DNA from: Ectocarpus siliculosus | Lineage: Eukaryota > Sar > Phaeophyceae > Ectocarpales > Ectocarpaceae | DNA: 61,881 bases | Assembly (NCBI GenBank): GCA_000310025.1 | Contig: FN649727.1 | Span: forward strand, 383,715-445,595 | Reading direction: 5' to 3' | Part shown: positions 35,701 through 45,528 of the stretch, piece after piece | Layout of the letters: every line of letters begins with the position of its first letter | Numbering within the stretch: the stretch's first letter is position 1 | Translations under genes and position numbers: made by a program | Notes under the pieces: generated by a model | Databases searched by the model: none | Seen by the model: only the letters and a program-made list of their open reading frames with translations | What the model was told of the DNA's origin: nothing

Positions 35701-37590
35701 AGACAACAGCAACGAAAACAACAGCAGAAGTAGTAAGCACAAGGTCGGTCCAACACGGCGTTTCCTCAGGCGGGCGAACACACACACATATTCATGACAC
35801 AAAGCACCACTTCTGCCTGTAGCAAGTGTGTTCGGGCATGCTGCTGTCCCGCCTCTTCAGTGCTGACAACAGCAACTTTTCATTGGTCAGCCGGTTAGCG
35901 CGGTCGAAGCTTATTCAAACACAAACACCCACACGCACGCACGCACACACGACGAGTGGCGAAGTTGTACAAGGAAAAAACCGGTCGGAACGCGACGACA
36001 AGGGGAAGGGGATCACCGTCGGAAAGAGATGAAAATCGCGGGGAGTGGAAGTACCCGCAGACACAGGCGTAGGTCGACAAAGTTGCGGCTCGATAGGGGC
36101 TGAGGCGAGAGAGGTGGGGGGGGGACCACCATAGCCGAACAACAAAACCACGCGCGATAAGAACACATACACGGGAACACGCGTAGACCTGCCACCGTCG
36201 TCGTTGTTGTAGCAACGATCGCAACGCAACAAAGAACGATAAATGTGTGAGTGTATTTATCGATAAATGTGTGTGTATTTGTCTATTTGAATGAAGATGT
36301 ATGTAGCCGAAGAGCCGACAAATGAAAGCACGTCGCCTCCACCTCCCACCCCCCCACCCCCCCCTACGATGAGAAACCCGATTCTCGTGCTAGTCCACCC
36401 GCAACGCATAGCTCAGACACCTTCTGTTAACACGGAAAAAGAAGGACGAACCAATGCACGTTTCCTCAAGTTACGCTAGCCGCCAGTCTGGCCCCCGTGT
36501 GTCTAGGTTCACTCTCGTTCCTTCTCACCTCCCCGTGGCTACCACCCTCAAAACGCCTCTTGAGCCTATAGGACCCCTCAGCAGCATTATCCTCCGGCCC
36601 CCCCTTTAATACCAACGCGTCGCCCCCCTCACCCCCCCCCTCAGCCCCGTTCCGACGACTCGACGGCCGCGAAGCCGCCCCCCGGCGTGTCGGGGGGCAG
36701 ACGGGGGGGCGGGGGGGAGGGGAGAGCATGCCGCGAGGTGAGAACCCCACACGCTTGGCCGCGTGGGGGTGGAAGGCCGGGTCGTATTCGTGTACCGGCC
36801 GGCTGCCCAGGTAACCAAGGTGTTCCTGTGGCAGTTGGCGTTGGCGGACGGTTCGAGGGGGCGGGGCGGAGGAGGGGAGTAGACAATGGGGAGACCTTAC
36901 GACTATGGTCGAGAGAAAAAAAACACAGTTGACACAGGAAGTCACAGCAGTCCTCTGCATCCCTGCCTTAAACTCTTGACCCTAACTGCCAAAACACCAC
37001 CCGGTGGACGTGAGGGTCAGTGCACCGTGGATAGGTGCCGTGGGGGGCAAGGTGGTATCGTAGTCCCGACATTGAGACCACCAATTCCCCACCCGCTAGC
37101 CGCGACCAAGGTGGCAAGCATACCGCGCGGCGAGATGCAACGCAATTATTGCCAAGGCTGGAGCGTTCAAGGACCGGCCGCACGCCCCGCGGGCACAAGA
37201 AAAATCGCGACCTGCACAGCACAACCTACAAATATCACCAACCTTTACGCCTCTCTCCCGCAGACAAAGACGAGCGGCAACTGCTGTACATACACTTTAG
37301 CGCGCTACACAAGCGCCTGGCGTCTTTTGCGGTAAATACCAGCACGCACCAGCACGCCGGTACCCCGCGCGCACCTGGAGGCGATAGGGTCCGATGTGGT
37401 CACCCGGCTTCAACGACACCAGCTGCTCCCCGTCCGGCGCTAAGCTCTCCACGGCAGCATCGGCCGCTATGTTGTCGACGGCGGCATCGGCGTTGTTGTT
37501 GTTGCTGCTGCCCTCTCGATCTCCTCCCCCACCCGCATCAGCGCCGGAGCTTGAAGGGGTGGCCAAGGCCAGCTTCTGTTGCCGCAACAT
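24072..37590 (-). CDS. Protein kinase / C2H2 zinc finger / PP2C phosphatase fusion protein
   Basis: One continuous exon chain joins a Ser/Thr kinase to a PP2C metal-dependent phosphatase. Exons, 5' to 3': 37375-37590 (start Met at 37590 or acceptor at 37575), 36529-36825, 35576-35688, 34385-34565, 33780-33920, 32480-33049, 31699-31785, 31324-31430, 30582-30732, 30215-30351, 28934-29195, 27769-27870, 26226-26309, 25109-25610, 24072-24718 (TAA). Every junction keeps frame, giving about 1,190 residues. The kinase spans roughly residues 145-670, the zinc finger about 745-770, PP2C about 790-1190. The phase-2 and phase-0 joins between kinase C-lobe, linker, finger and PP2C argue for one gene rather than two. 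Kinase/PP2C combinations also occur in plants (I recall an Arabidopsis At3g633xx locus; domain order to be checked). The junction 27769/26309 is the least certain; a donor at 27752 was the alternative but fails phase. A sequence gap lies in the intron between these exons. Confidence 0.85.
24951..25078 (+). mobile_element. LINE 3' tail, family B
   Basis: Same order of blocks as the other family B copies, ending in a (CA)n and poly-C run that reaches the donor side of the PP2C exon at 25109. It is intronic in the kinase/PP2C gene. Confidence 0.7.
26344..26523 (-). mobile_element. LINE 3' end, family B (longer copy)
   Basis: The reverse complement matches 28179-28346, including upstream blocks GATGCAGC.CACCCT.CATG and GCTTCGCGCTTGGTGATG. 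Its 3' end is followed by a run of about 18 C (plus-strand G, 26326-26343). Confidence 0.7.
26979..27078. other. Assembly gap of 100 N
   Basis: A conventional 100-N spacer in the intron between the zinc-finger exon and the first PP2C exon. The following 27079-27422 is a degraded duplicate of 26741-26978. Confidence 0.95.
28179..28346 (+). mobile_element. LINE 3' end, family B (longer copy)
   Basis: Begins straight after a poly-C run (28168-28178) and ends before CCCCCTACCCCC, immediately upstream of the family A fragment at 28359. This is a second insertion in the same C-rich spot. Confidence 0.7.
28359..28884 (+). mobile_element. 5'-truncated non-LTR retrotransposon (LINE), family A
   Basis: The open frame ends in a zinc-binding region typical of the C-terminus of LINE reverse transcriptases: CDCGFECEDRVHVVTACPWY, then KEEREVYM. 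It then reads to ...NGLTAKACKT and stop. The 3' end stops at a poly-C tract and the 5' side abuts poly-C. It lies antisense in the intron that splits the zinc finger. The reverse-transcriptase core is missing, so the copy is dead. Confidence 0.8.
29353..29373 (+). repeat. Short interstitial telomere-like repeat
   Basis: About three CCCTAA units in a kinase/PP2C intron; a similar short run lies at 38262-38279. Confidence 0.6.
30101..30242 (-). repeat. Tandem duplication of a 5' splice site
   Basis: A block of about 43 bp (CACGTTGCACGCCACCCAGAG then gtaagtcacaacag, with a few more bases) ends the kinase C-lobe exon at 30215. It recurs intact 97 bp further into the intron, with a second GT at 30116-30117. 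Confidence 0.75.
30733..30990 (-). repeat. Intronic tandem repeat copying a second 3' splice site
   Basis: Units of about 79 bp repeat CTGTGCTTGTGCAG followed by a CATCTACTCCGGA-like exon start (true acceptor 30733-30734). Echo AGs lie at 30812-30813 and 30944-30945, and one shorter unit has lost the AG. Confidence 0.7.
31500..31573 (+). repeat. (TTG)n-type microsatellite in a kinase intron
   Basis: A long interrupted run of TTG with CTG/GTG variants between the exons at 31430 and 31699. Confidence 0.8.
31866..32100 (+). repeat. Intronic minisatellite, about 68-bp units
   Basis: Four imperfect units begin ATCAGGAGCGTCACTGGAAG-like and contain GAAGCACGACGA. They lie in the kinase intron between 31785 and 32480. 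Confidence 0.65.
33050..33250 (-). repeat. Intronic tandem repeat copying a 3' splice site
   Basis: Units of about 78 bp each repeat the kinase exon start (GTGATGAAGTCTATCCTGCG, true acceptor at 33050-33051). A second copy retains GCGCAG at 33128-33129; a third, near 33200, has CTG instead of CAG. Confidence 0.7.
33540..33712 (-). repeat. Intronic minisatellite, about 66-bp units
   Basis: Three imperfect units contain TACCGTGC.GATGG.CGCCGG and GGTGTGTG, in the kinase intron between 33049 and 33780. Confidence 0.55.
34014..34138 (-). mobile_element. LINE 3' end, family A (truncated copy)
   Basis: The reverse complement matches the last about 125 bases of the copy at 28759-28884 with scattered differences. 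Its 3' end again meets a C tract (ggggg on the plus strand at 34009-34013). It lies in the kinase intron between 33920 and 34385. Confidence 0.75.
35135..35209 (+). repeat. (CAA)n/(CAG)n microsatellite in a kinase intron
   Basis: A mixed ACA/GCA triplet run in the intron between the exons at 34565 and 35576. Confidence 0.75.
35878..35950 (-). repeat. D-arm-like short repeat with CA run
   Basis: TTCATTGGTCAGCCGGTTAG and CGCGGTCGAAGC followed by CACACGCACGCA, in a kinase intron. Confidence 0.6.
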
Positions 37591-37899
37591 TGTTGTGAGC
37601 CAGGGCGAGGGGGGTATGTTCGGTGGTGGCCGATAATCACACGCTCGTGACATCACATGGAAGGTTTGTAGTTTGGGGTGTGACAAGTCCCGGGTATCGC
37701 TGAGTGCATCAGGAGGTGGGGGGAGTCGGACTCTTTCAGCTGCTACTGTAGTACCAACTGTTAACATCATCAGAGGCAAGAGGGATGGGACACACGAACA
37801 GAAAGAAACTCCGGTATCGGACTCCTCGGTGCCACAGGACGGGGGCAACACGTACACGCTCCAGCGCTCTTGGTTCCTCCCTCTCTCATTAGGTACAAC

Positions 37900-38095
37900 A
37901 ATAGTTGGGGTGTGCGGGGCGAGCTCTATTCTTTGTCAAATCAGCGCTCACAGCATTTGCACTGCTTACTCCAACCCGTGGTCACACAGATGGGTTCCCT
38001 CTCCCCGAGGTCCCCTACCCACCCCTCTTGCGGTGCTTTGCCTTCGATTCTTAATGCAACAAGAGCTCTTGCATGTAGAGAAAGAAGCACGGATG
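37900..38095 (-). mobile_element. SINE body copy without head
   Basis: Shares ordered blocks with 60530-60650: TCAAATCAGCGCT.ACAGCA, TTCCAACC, CACACAGA, CTTGCGGTGCTTTGCCTT-like and TTAATGC. No A or B box is visible at its 5' side. It lies upstream of the kinase/PP2C gene. Confidence 0.6.
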
Positions 38096-38261
38096 GGGAT
38101 GATGGTTGATTATGGAGCTACACTCTTGCACCCCACGGTAAGTATGTACAAGCAGGTGTACCTACAGTATGTTACACAGCAATAGGAGCAACGGTTCTTT
38201 CAAACTAACTACCGATCAACCCGCACCCGTTAGATCGATCTTCACACCTCGGCTGCTCCAC

Positions 38262-38279
38262 AACCCTAACCCTAACCCA
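38262..38279 (+). repeat. Short interstitial telomere-like repeat
   Basis: CCCTAACCCTAACCC, the TTAGGG type, upstream of the kinase/PP2C gene. Confidence 0.6.
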
Positions 38280-38851
38280 AGAAAGGGGTTGTAAAAGGGT
38301 TGTATAAGGGTTGTGTGCATTACTATAATAGCAATGTAAAGAAGATGCCTCGAGCGCTACCTTGCACGCATGGGTCGGTTTTTCGCACCGTCTTGCTTGG
38401 TCGTGGAAGTCGACATCGCATACTCGCACTCTTACACGCGCTGCTGTTGGTTCGCTTTCCTAGGTACGCGATACAACAACGGCTCGTCGGAGCTCAGATC
38501 CCATACTGAAGCAGTACCCCTTGATACCGTACCCCCGGTTACAAAGTTACAATAGAGCCGCATTGTATCCTCGGGCCGGAGGATCTCATTTCTGCCCTTG
38601 CCGACACAAATTCGATTTTTCATGCTGCTTTCCGATCGCGCTGTTGAAAGCAGTGGACGGAGAAAGTCAAATCAAAGAACAAATGACACGTGTGAAAGTG
38701 GTCGGTATGTCAGCAATGAGAAGCTGCAACGGCGGGATGATGCTGGCGGCGAGAGAACATAGCAGCAGCAGTCAACAGCATCAACATGCATCAATCTAGA
38801 GGTGCTGCATCGCAAACAACTGGCTCCTGCATCGATCGGAACATCACACAC

Positions 38852-38980
38852 CTTCGGGCGGAGCTTGTTGAAGCCAGCGTCCTCGACCGTCTTACAGAAA
38901 AAACACACGGAAACGACGATGACTGCTCCCAGGGTGTTGAGCACGATGCGGCGGGGGCATGGCGACATGTATCTCCCTAC
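38852..38980 (-). CDS. Possible exon with a membrane-spanning segment, upstream of the kinase/PP2C gene
   Basis: A 43-codon open segment lies between a good acceptor (gtcgacag) and donor (gtgtgtga), phase 0 at both ends. It encodes a hydrophobic stretch (LNTLGAVIVVSVCFFC) followed by KTVEDAGFNKLRPK. It could splice in frame to the 37575 acceptor of the kinase/PP2C gene, giving that protein an N-terminal membrane anchor or signal anchor, or belong to another minus-strand transcript. No start Met exon was identified. Low to moderate support. Confidence 0.35.
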
Positions 38981-39742
38981 CTGTCGACTGCAGCAGTTGT
39001 CACTTCGCTGATACTACACGTCGCGTCGGCGTTGGTCCTGCCGCGGGGGCTCCGTGATTCATGGGGGTACCCCAATTCGGTCCGTTTTTCTCAAGCCTGT
39101 CACATTCCTTCCTCGGATGCCACACCCCCAGTTCTCACCTCTGTGTTTTTCGCGAGTGTGAGAAAGAGACGCACCTCACAGCAAAGTACCGTTAGACGCA
39201 ACGGAAAGGCGCGCAAGAACGAGAGGCATCGAGCGAACTACCCAGCCACGGCGCGCGCGGAAGTAAAATTGCCATGGTGAGTCTGTGGCTTCAAGAGCTG
39301 GCGCGCCTCACTCGCTTTTTTGCCCCCGTTCGGATGCCGGCGCCTCAACTTTTCAATTGTCGAGATAACCCGCCCGCCCTTTGTTCTCGAGGAACTCGGA
39401 TTGTGTGTGTGAGAGACGTTACGACGGTATTAGCGGGGACTCCCTAGTGCCCCGACGTGCACGCGTTCCCCTGGCGTACCTCGTTCAACCCCCCTCTCGA
39501 AGCGTTCCGCCCTTTCCGGGCTCCATTCAGAGAACGAACGCCATTGAAGTGATCAAGCGCGCCAGATGGCCATTACTTATTGTGACCGCGAATTTGCATC
39601 CGCTCTCCCCTGCTCAGCGTTCTAACCTCAAGATCGTTCCTTCTCCCTCCCTCCCCCCGATTTTTGTGTGCGCCCACACACACACACGCTTTGCCCCGCC
39701 CCCCCCGCCTGCCAGCCCGCCTTCCTCACCCGCCGGGAGCGG

Positions 39743-40870
39743 ATGTCGAGCCACACTCGGAGACCTCGCAGCGGGAACATCGACATGCAGAAGCTGAAGG
39801 CGGCGGAGGAGCAGCGGCAACAACATTCCGTGGACGATTTGTTGGAGCAAGAAGCGCAAGGACTCCCTTCTCCGGCAACCCCGACCACCCCCGTGTCCCC
39901 CCAGCGCAGCCCAGCGGCGCTCATCATCGATAGCTCGGGCGCCGGCGCCGGCAGCAGCAGCGGTAGCCGGTTGAGCATCACCCGGAGCCGCACGATCACC
40001 GAGCCTGCTGAGCAGCAGCAGCAGAACTACCATCATCGCAGGGTCGTGTCGCGCTCCCTCCCGGCGGCACAGCAGTGGCGGGACGCACAACAACAGTGGG
40101 AATGTGAAAAACAGCAACAACCAGGGCGGCACGCAGATCGTCTTTGGGACCAGCAAGATACTTCTGCCGATGTCGTCCTCAGACCCAGGGGCAGCAGCAG
40201 CAGCAGCAGCAGCGGAAGCAGCCGCGGAGGCGGCGGCGGCGGCGGCCAGGCGGAGGCCGTCAAGGAGACCGTCCCCAGCAAACGGCAGCGGCAACTCTCC
40301 TGGTCCACAAGGCGCCGCGAATCCTCTTCCTCGGGACCCATCGACATCCCTCCCAGCCCGGGCCAGCAGCAGAAACCGCGAAAACACTCAAGCTTCGGCG
40401 GCGGCCACCACGACGACGATGACGCCTCCATCTTTGAGGGCGGCGGCGGCGGCGCGCTCGCCGGAGTGGGCAAGGCGGCGACGCACGCCGGCGCCTGGTA
40501 TCCTTGCTGGCCGAGCACCAAGCCTACCGACGACGACGCTTGCGGGGAGGGAGGAGTCCCGCCGCACATCCTCATCTGGGAAGAGAGCGTCCTGCGGAGG
40601 AACTCGATGCAGCACGAGGAGGAGCGGGAGCGGCGAGCCGTTAGCGCCCTAGACGGCGAGGGCGGGGGCGCGCGAGGACTGCTGGGTATCATGCGTGTCT
40701 CGGAAGGGTTGACGGATGACGGGTCTGTGGATGGCCACGTTCCTGNNNNNNNNNNNNNNNNNNNNNNNNNNNNNNNNNNNNNNNNNNNNNNNNNNNNNNN
40801 NNNNNNNNNNNNNNNNNNNNNNNNNNNNNNNNNNNNNNNNNNNNNNNNNAAACCACCCCCTTAAAAAGGG

Positions 40871-40901
<31 letters not shown>

Positions 40902-41036
40902 CTAGCCCTTCCCGCCTTCCAGGATATTTTTCCAAACGTGCAGCTAGCTTCTATAGTAGCTCTGCTTGGCAAGCTTGGTAGGCCAAAAGAACCACTCGTG
41001 GATGACATCGTGGATGGCACCTACCAAGCTCGTTTT
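39743..41036 (+). CDS. Low-complexity protein with a CUE-like exon, interrupted by an assembly gap (partial)
   Basis: The first exon is open from ATG 39743 to the gap at 40746, about 334 codons. It is rich in Gln, Ser, Gly and His runs and has RS/RR-type basic patches, with no domain I recognise until PPHILIWEESVLRRNS near 40560. After the gap an exon at 40923-41036 (acceptor ccttccag, donor gtaagc, 38 codons, phase 0) reads DIFPNVQLASIVALLGKLG and later VDDIVDGTYQ. Its spacing is like a CUE/UBA three-helix ubiquitin-binding fold, with FP near the start. The first exon could begin at ATG 39668. The donor of exon 1 is lost in the gap, and later exons were not found with confidence. Confidence 0.5.
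40746..40849. other. Assembly gap (about 104 N) with low-quality flank
   Basis: A run of N interrupts the first exon or first intron of the 39743 gene. The 40850-40895 sequence just after it is homopolymer-rich (C, A and a long G run) and probably unreliable. Confidence 0.95.
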
Positions 41037-44000
41037 GTAAGCTCTCTCGCTTGTTGTGGATGTGTTTTCTTTAGGCACAGCACCCCCCCCGGTACTAATA
41101 GGCGCTGCTCTTGCATGCATGCGAGCGTGCGACGGACGGTGGTGGTGGGGATAAAAAAATTGATGATTGTTGTTCCTTACATGGGGTATTGTTGTTAGCT
41201 TGAATCATCAGAAGTGTCTCGGTTTCCCCGTGAAGCAGGAGATCATCCATCGTTATCAGGGGTTGCACAAAATACATGTTTGGTGTTTCACCGGTTGGGC
41301 CAGTTTCGGCCGTAGGCGCGCGCGTGCTGTATCCGTTGTGGTCCGTTGTGGCCCGTTGTGGCACTGCACCGCTTGGGTAGGATGGATATCAGCGGTCTAA
41401 CTAGAGTTTGGCCTCGCTCCTAGAGTAGCTAGAAAATCCGTGTTGGTTGTCCCCTTGTTTTCTAATGTTGTCGGATTTCGATGTTGGTGTTCGTTTGGGC
41501 TCTGCTGCTGCTTGTGTTGTGCGCGTGGTTTGTCTCGTATGTGTGTTTTGTTCTGTGTTTTGTGGTGGCTCTCGTGATAATGCACATACATACAATAGGC
41601 CCTTTCTTTTTTGTATAGGGCACAGTAGTAGTATGCATACATACGTGCTCCCGCGACCCAGCTGGCCACCTGCCGCTTGCTGCCTGTGGCCTGTGGCTTC
41701 TCTCAAGAATGTCTGCTCCGATTTTTTCGTTTTGTGTATGAAGGTGCGTGTGTTGGTAGAGCAGGCAACGTTTACTTACAGGCTATGACATGACAAAAAA
41801 ACCTTTGATGGCCTTACGCGAAAAGATGGTGCAGTGGTATGCATATATATGATGGCCTACCAAGGGCAGGAGGGCGAAAAAAAACTTTCATTAGGGAAAA
41901 TGGGTTCGCAAGGTTTATTTTTTTATTTCGTTACAGGAGAGAACAAAGGCTTTTGTTGCCTCCTTTTGGGGAGACGCTGCGACTGCGGTACAGTAACAGC
42001 AGCAGCTAGAGCCGCGCGAACCTATTTTATTAGATCATGTCTTTCTTGTGTAGCAAAGTGTTGTGCGTGTTGAGGTAGGAAGAATGATTCATGACGGACG
42101 AGTGCAATGGGTGAATGGGTGTCAATTGGACGTGGTTTTTCGAAGAGAAGGGGGGGGGGTAGCAGAGTAGTATCCCGTACGTATGGGTCACCAGAAGGGC
42201 GTGCCGGACCATAGCCGCCAATGTTGTTGCGCCTGTATCGCTTCCGACTTGGGAAGCCGGCTTGTCGGATTCAGCGCTGTCTGTGTGGTTGGGTGCGTAT
42301 ATACCCTTTCCGACATTCTTCCTTGGCGTGATGATTTCAGTTGCGCGTGGCACTGATGACATCCTTGTAGCTTGTCTTAGTCTTGATCTCAGTGTACTAG
42401 CGGTGTTGCAGCATGCAGCAGAGGGTAGAAGGGGCCCGCTGAGTTGCTGGCGGGGCGGGCTGCCGCAGTTGCTTCTGCTGCTTGCCGCCGACATGTCCAT
42501 GTTTTTCCTCCTCTGTTGTGAGTTTGATTGAGTACATGCGAATGTCGGTCTCCACCGCCCGCCGCTGCGGTCACCGGCAGAAGTAAGCGCCTCTGGTCAC
42601 ACGCTGCTGCTGGGTTTAGGTTTGGACGAAAGAAACCCTGTGGGTACATTCGATGCAATCCATTCTGTACGATCTTTGTGCCCCTGCTAGCCCGGCAACC
42701 ACCGGCTTTATCATCGGGGGCGGAGTGGTGTAGCGGGCGTCTTGATTCTCTTGTTGCTGTTTTGAGTTTTAAAGGAGGGGGGTTTGGGTACTTTAGCTGA
42801 AACTAGGCACGAGATTGACGGATCGATGGGAAGGAAGGAAAAACGAAAATTATGATCCTTTTGTTTGTTGTCGGCGTTTCGAACATCGATTCGCGTTGGG
42901 GCATTACGATTTAGGTTTGCTCTAGGTACGATCCTTTTTTTTTTTTTTTTACTTTTTCCTCCCTCGTTCCGAAAAGAAAATGTGTGTGGTGTACTTTCGG
43001 TGTTGTCTGTCGCGCCCCCGCCGCGGTATGCAGTATATGAGTTGGGCGACGTTCTGCCTGACAGAACAAGCGAGGCAGACTCGCGTTGACCCGCCGTACG
43101 ATGCTTCGGGTGGGCGGATCTCGTGGCGAGAGTTTTTTCGTTAGGCATTCTTTGTTTCCGAGGCGGTGGGCATTCCCCGCATGCCCCCAGTTCCGGTCGT
43201 AGGACAAGCAAAAAGCGGATAGTTGTTGGCCCCGTTACCCAAAAAAAAAACAGTCTTTTTTGAAGCTCCGGGCTCTTTGGGGCTAGGCGAGAATCCCTTT
43301 TGTGTGGAAAGAAGAGGGCCGGGCGAAAAAGTTCGGAGCTGTAGGATAGATTTGTGAGCACATTATATTTTAGCAGGTGGTTGTCGGTTGTCTCTGTGTG
43401 CGTGGTGCGCGTGTGTGTTGTGTGTGTGTGTGTGTGTGCTTCTTTCATTTTGTATGGACCGCGCTAGCCGGCTGCTGCTGACCGATGAGAAGAAGTCAGC
43501 AGCCATGTGTGTGGTGTGGCGGGACATAAGAACGCGCTCTAGCACGTGTGAGTGTTCGTCGCTTGTGGAGGAAAAAGAGTCACTATGATGCGCGTTTTGG
43601 AGGACACGGGTACGGAGTAGGTAGATCAACGAGAGGGTGGGGACGGGGGGCAGAGTTCTCATTGGCGTGCCCCCCCCCCTCCCCGCCGGCCTTCTCGACA
43701 AGAGTAGGTTTATCTATAGGCAAAGGTGTGTAGTTATTGTAAACGTCATTGTCGGAGTATGCTATGGTTTGGCAAAATGGGGCGTTTTTCGCTTGCGCTC
43801 GAGAGGTTCTGCGATATTTAACTTTTATTTCTTGCGATCTGGTACGTGTTGGGGTGGGCACAGTATATATCCCGAAACCACGGCGTCGGGTTTCACCCGC
43901 GGGAACAGTGGTTTCAAAGGACAACTGAAAAAGAAATGAATGAATCTGAAACGAAAATTTGGCGGCTTTGGGCCGCTGTTGTATACCGTCTCCCACGGCT

Positions 44001-45277
44001 GGGAGTACACACACACCGCGTGCACACCCTGTGCTGTCTGTCAAGTGCACCGCAGCTTGCTTTGATGGTGGTCGATCGCGGTCCTGCGCGGAGTGTGTGT
44101 CTTTGTCGCTTGGCCGACGACGATGACGACCGGGAGAGTGTGCCGCTCTCACTTGTCCTTCGCCGGCGACTATTTCCCTTGGATGTCTTCGACAAATCAT
44201 CTCCACGGCGAAAGAAGAAATAATGGACGATTTCTTCCAAAAGCACGCAAGGATCTATCTCGGTTTGGTGCCTGCTGTCTGTGCAACCTTGCTTGGTGCT
44301 GTCTCGGGAGAATGTTGTGAATATCGGGAAGACACCAGTGGATGGCCCGCGATTCCCCACACCCACCACAGATGAAACATGCCGCTTGCAAACCACTTAC
44401 CATTTAGAATACGAACAACGTCTTCGCCTTCTTACCGCTCAAAAATAATGTTGTACCGGGGCCAATGCCGGGGCCAGGAAATAAAGTAAAACACGAGATG
44501 ATATGCATACCAAACCTCATACACATGCATACATATGCTGGTTACATATGGTGGTGTTTTTTAGACAAGTCGAAGAGGAACACCACGGTGTGTGGAACAG
44601 AACGGGCCGCGAGAGAAGAAACGAAAAAATCGGGTCGGGGCTCAATTTCTTACTCTTTGTTGCCTCTACTGTCGAGCACAGGTTGTTATTATATGGAGTT
44701 TAGTGTAGGATCCACCTTCTTCTCTGACTTACGTTCCTTAAAACCTGTTTTTTTGTTTTTTCGCGAAAAGTTGAGCCTCAGTTTTAACCAAATACCAACA
44801 GGTTAACTGCAGGCCTGTTTGTGTATTCATTGCCACAACGAGGGATTGCTGCTCCGAACTCAGGAACGCATTCGGTATGTAGACTATGTCTTTCGCAGTG
44901 TGATCACGCCCGTGAATGGGCGTGGCGGAGTACACGCGCCACCCCCCCCATTATTTTGGTGGGTTGCGTGTCCCTCTCAAACAGCCGGCAGCAACAAAAG
45001 CGGCCCCTGGAAACCTCTTGTCAAATATGCATGCGCGAAATACAAATATGGCTCATCTTTGCATAATAGGGCAATGTACTAACTCTCCTCGTCTGTCTGT
45101 CTCGTTCAAGGTAGCGACCCCTGTTCCACACCAGCAAACAAACGCAGGATGGACTATCTATGCCCCGCCGGCACACTCACTCTCGTTTTCTTCATCCCGG
45201 GAGGCCACCCGTCCACTAGCTTTTTCTCCCAATGCTTCTGCCTTCTACTTTCGAATTTGCAACAAACTACGTACAAG
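41037..45277. other. Gene-poor stretch, no supported exon
   Basis: It follows the CUE-like exon and may be intron or 3' flank of that gene. A D-arm-like repeat with (TG)n lies at 43413-43500 and a poly-T run at 42935-42950. The longest open frame (43583-44206, minus) lacks motifs or clear splice borders. Confidence 0.5.
43413..43500 (+). repeat. D-arm-like short repeat with (TG)n
   Basis: A (TG)n run, then GGACCGCGCTAGCCGGCTG and CTGACCGATGAGAAG, with an internal CTG expansion. It is outside any recognised gene. Confidence 0.55.
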
Positions 45278-45528
45278 ACGATGACCGGAACCTCCCTCCC
45301 CACACCCGAAATACGAGAAGGGCAAAAGGAATTGCAGCCGGGGGGGTTGAGCTCTGGAAGAAGCAGAACACTCCTTTTTTACACTACATTTCATGTCGCC
45401 ACCGCCCCCCCAACCTCGACCCTTTCTACATGGAAAGGACAGAATTCCACCCCGGGATGCAAGTGCAGAAGTGGGAGAGGCGCCTCCTCCCCCCGCTCGG
45501 GGATATACTTCGCCCTAAAATAGTCTAA
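45278..45528 (+). CDS. Weak candidate 3'-terminal exon, function unknown
   Basis: An open frame of about 80 codons follows a possible acceptor (ctacgtacaag) and ends at TAG 45526-45528. It contains GGVELWKKQNTPFLHY and MERTEFHPGMQVQKWERRL, which look protein-like but match no family I know. No upstream exon could be tied to it. It may be the end of the 39743 gene or chance. Confidence 0.2.

Larger units (their letters stand above)
30215..36825 (-). other. Kinase catalytic domain of the fusion gene
   Basis: Visible kinase motifs in order: Gly-rich loop GGSHGEVWRG across the 36529/35688 junction; ATP-site Lys in YVLKRM; helix-C Glu in REIYFGELLQ; hinge region MWLVFRDEGTSLRHYLYT; catalytic loop HRDLKPSN (near 32980); DFS where DFG is expected, in RVADFSSAVD; APPE for APE; SYDMWSIGVILLELILG (subdomain IX); DALEHAYFVGPY at the C-lobe end. 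Between the catalytic loop and DFS lies an insert of about 105 residues of Ala/Thr/Gly/Ser runs plus a basic patch KKRRR. The ATP Lys, helix-C Glu, HRD Asp and DFS Asp are all present, so activity is plausible; the Ser replacing the DFG Gly also occurs in some active kinases. Confidence 0.85.

Noticed and set aside
29353-38279. Chromosome end or fusion point from the CCCTAA words
   Set aside because: Only about three units each, inside or beside an intact gene; too short to indicate a telomere.
43583-44206. 207-residue minus-strand open frame
   Set aside because: No motif, no domain-like composition, no matching splice partner; GC-rich non-coding DNA here yields long open frames.
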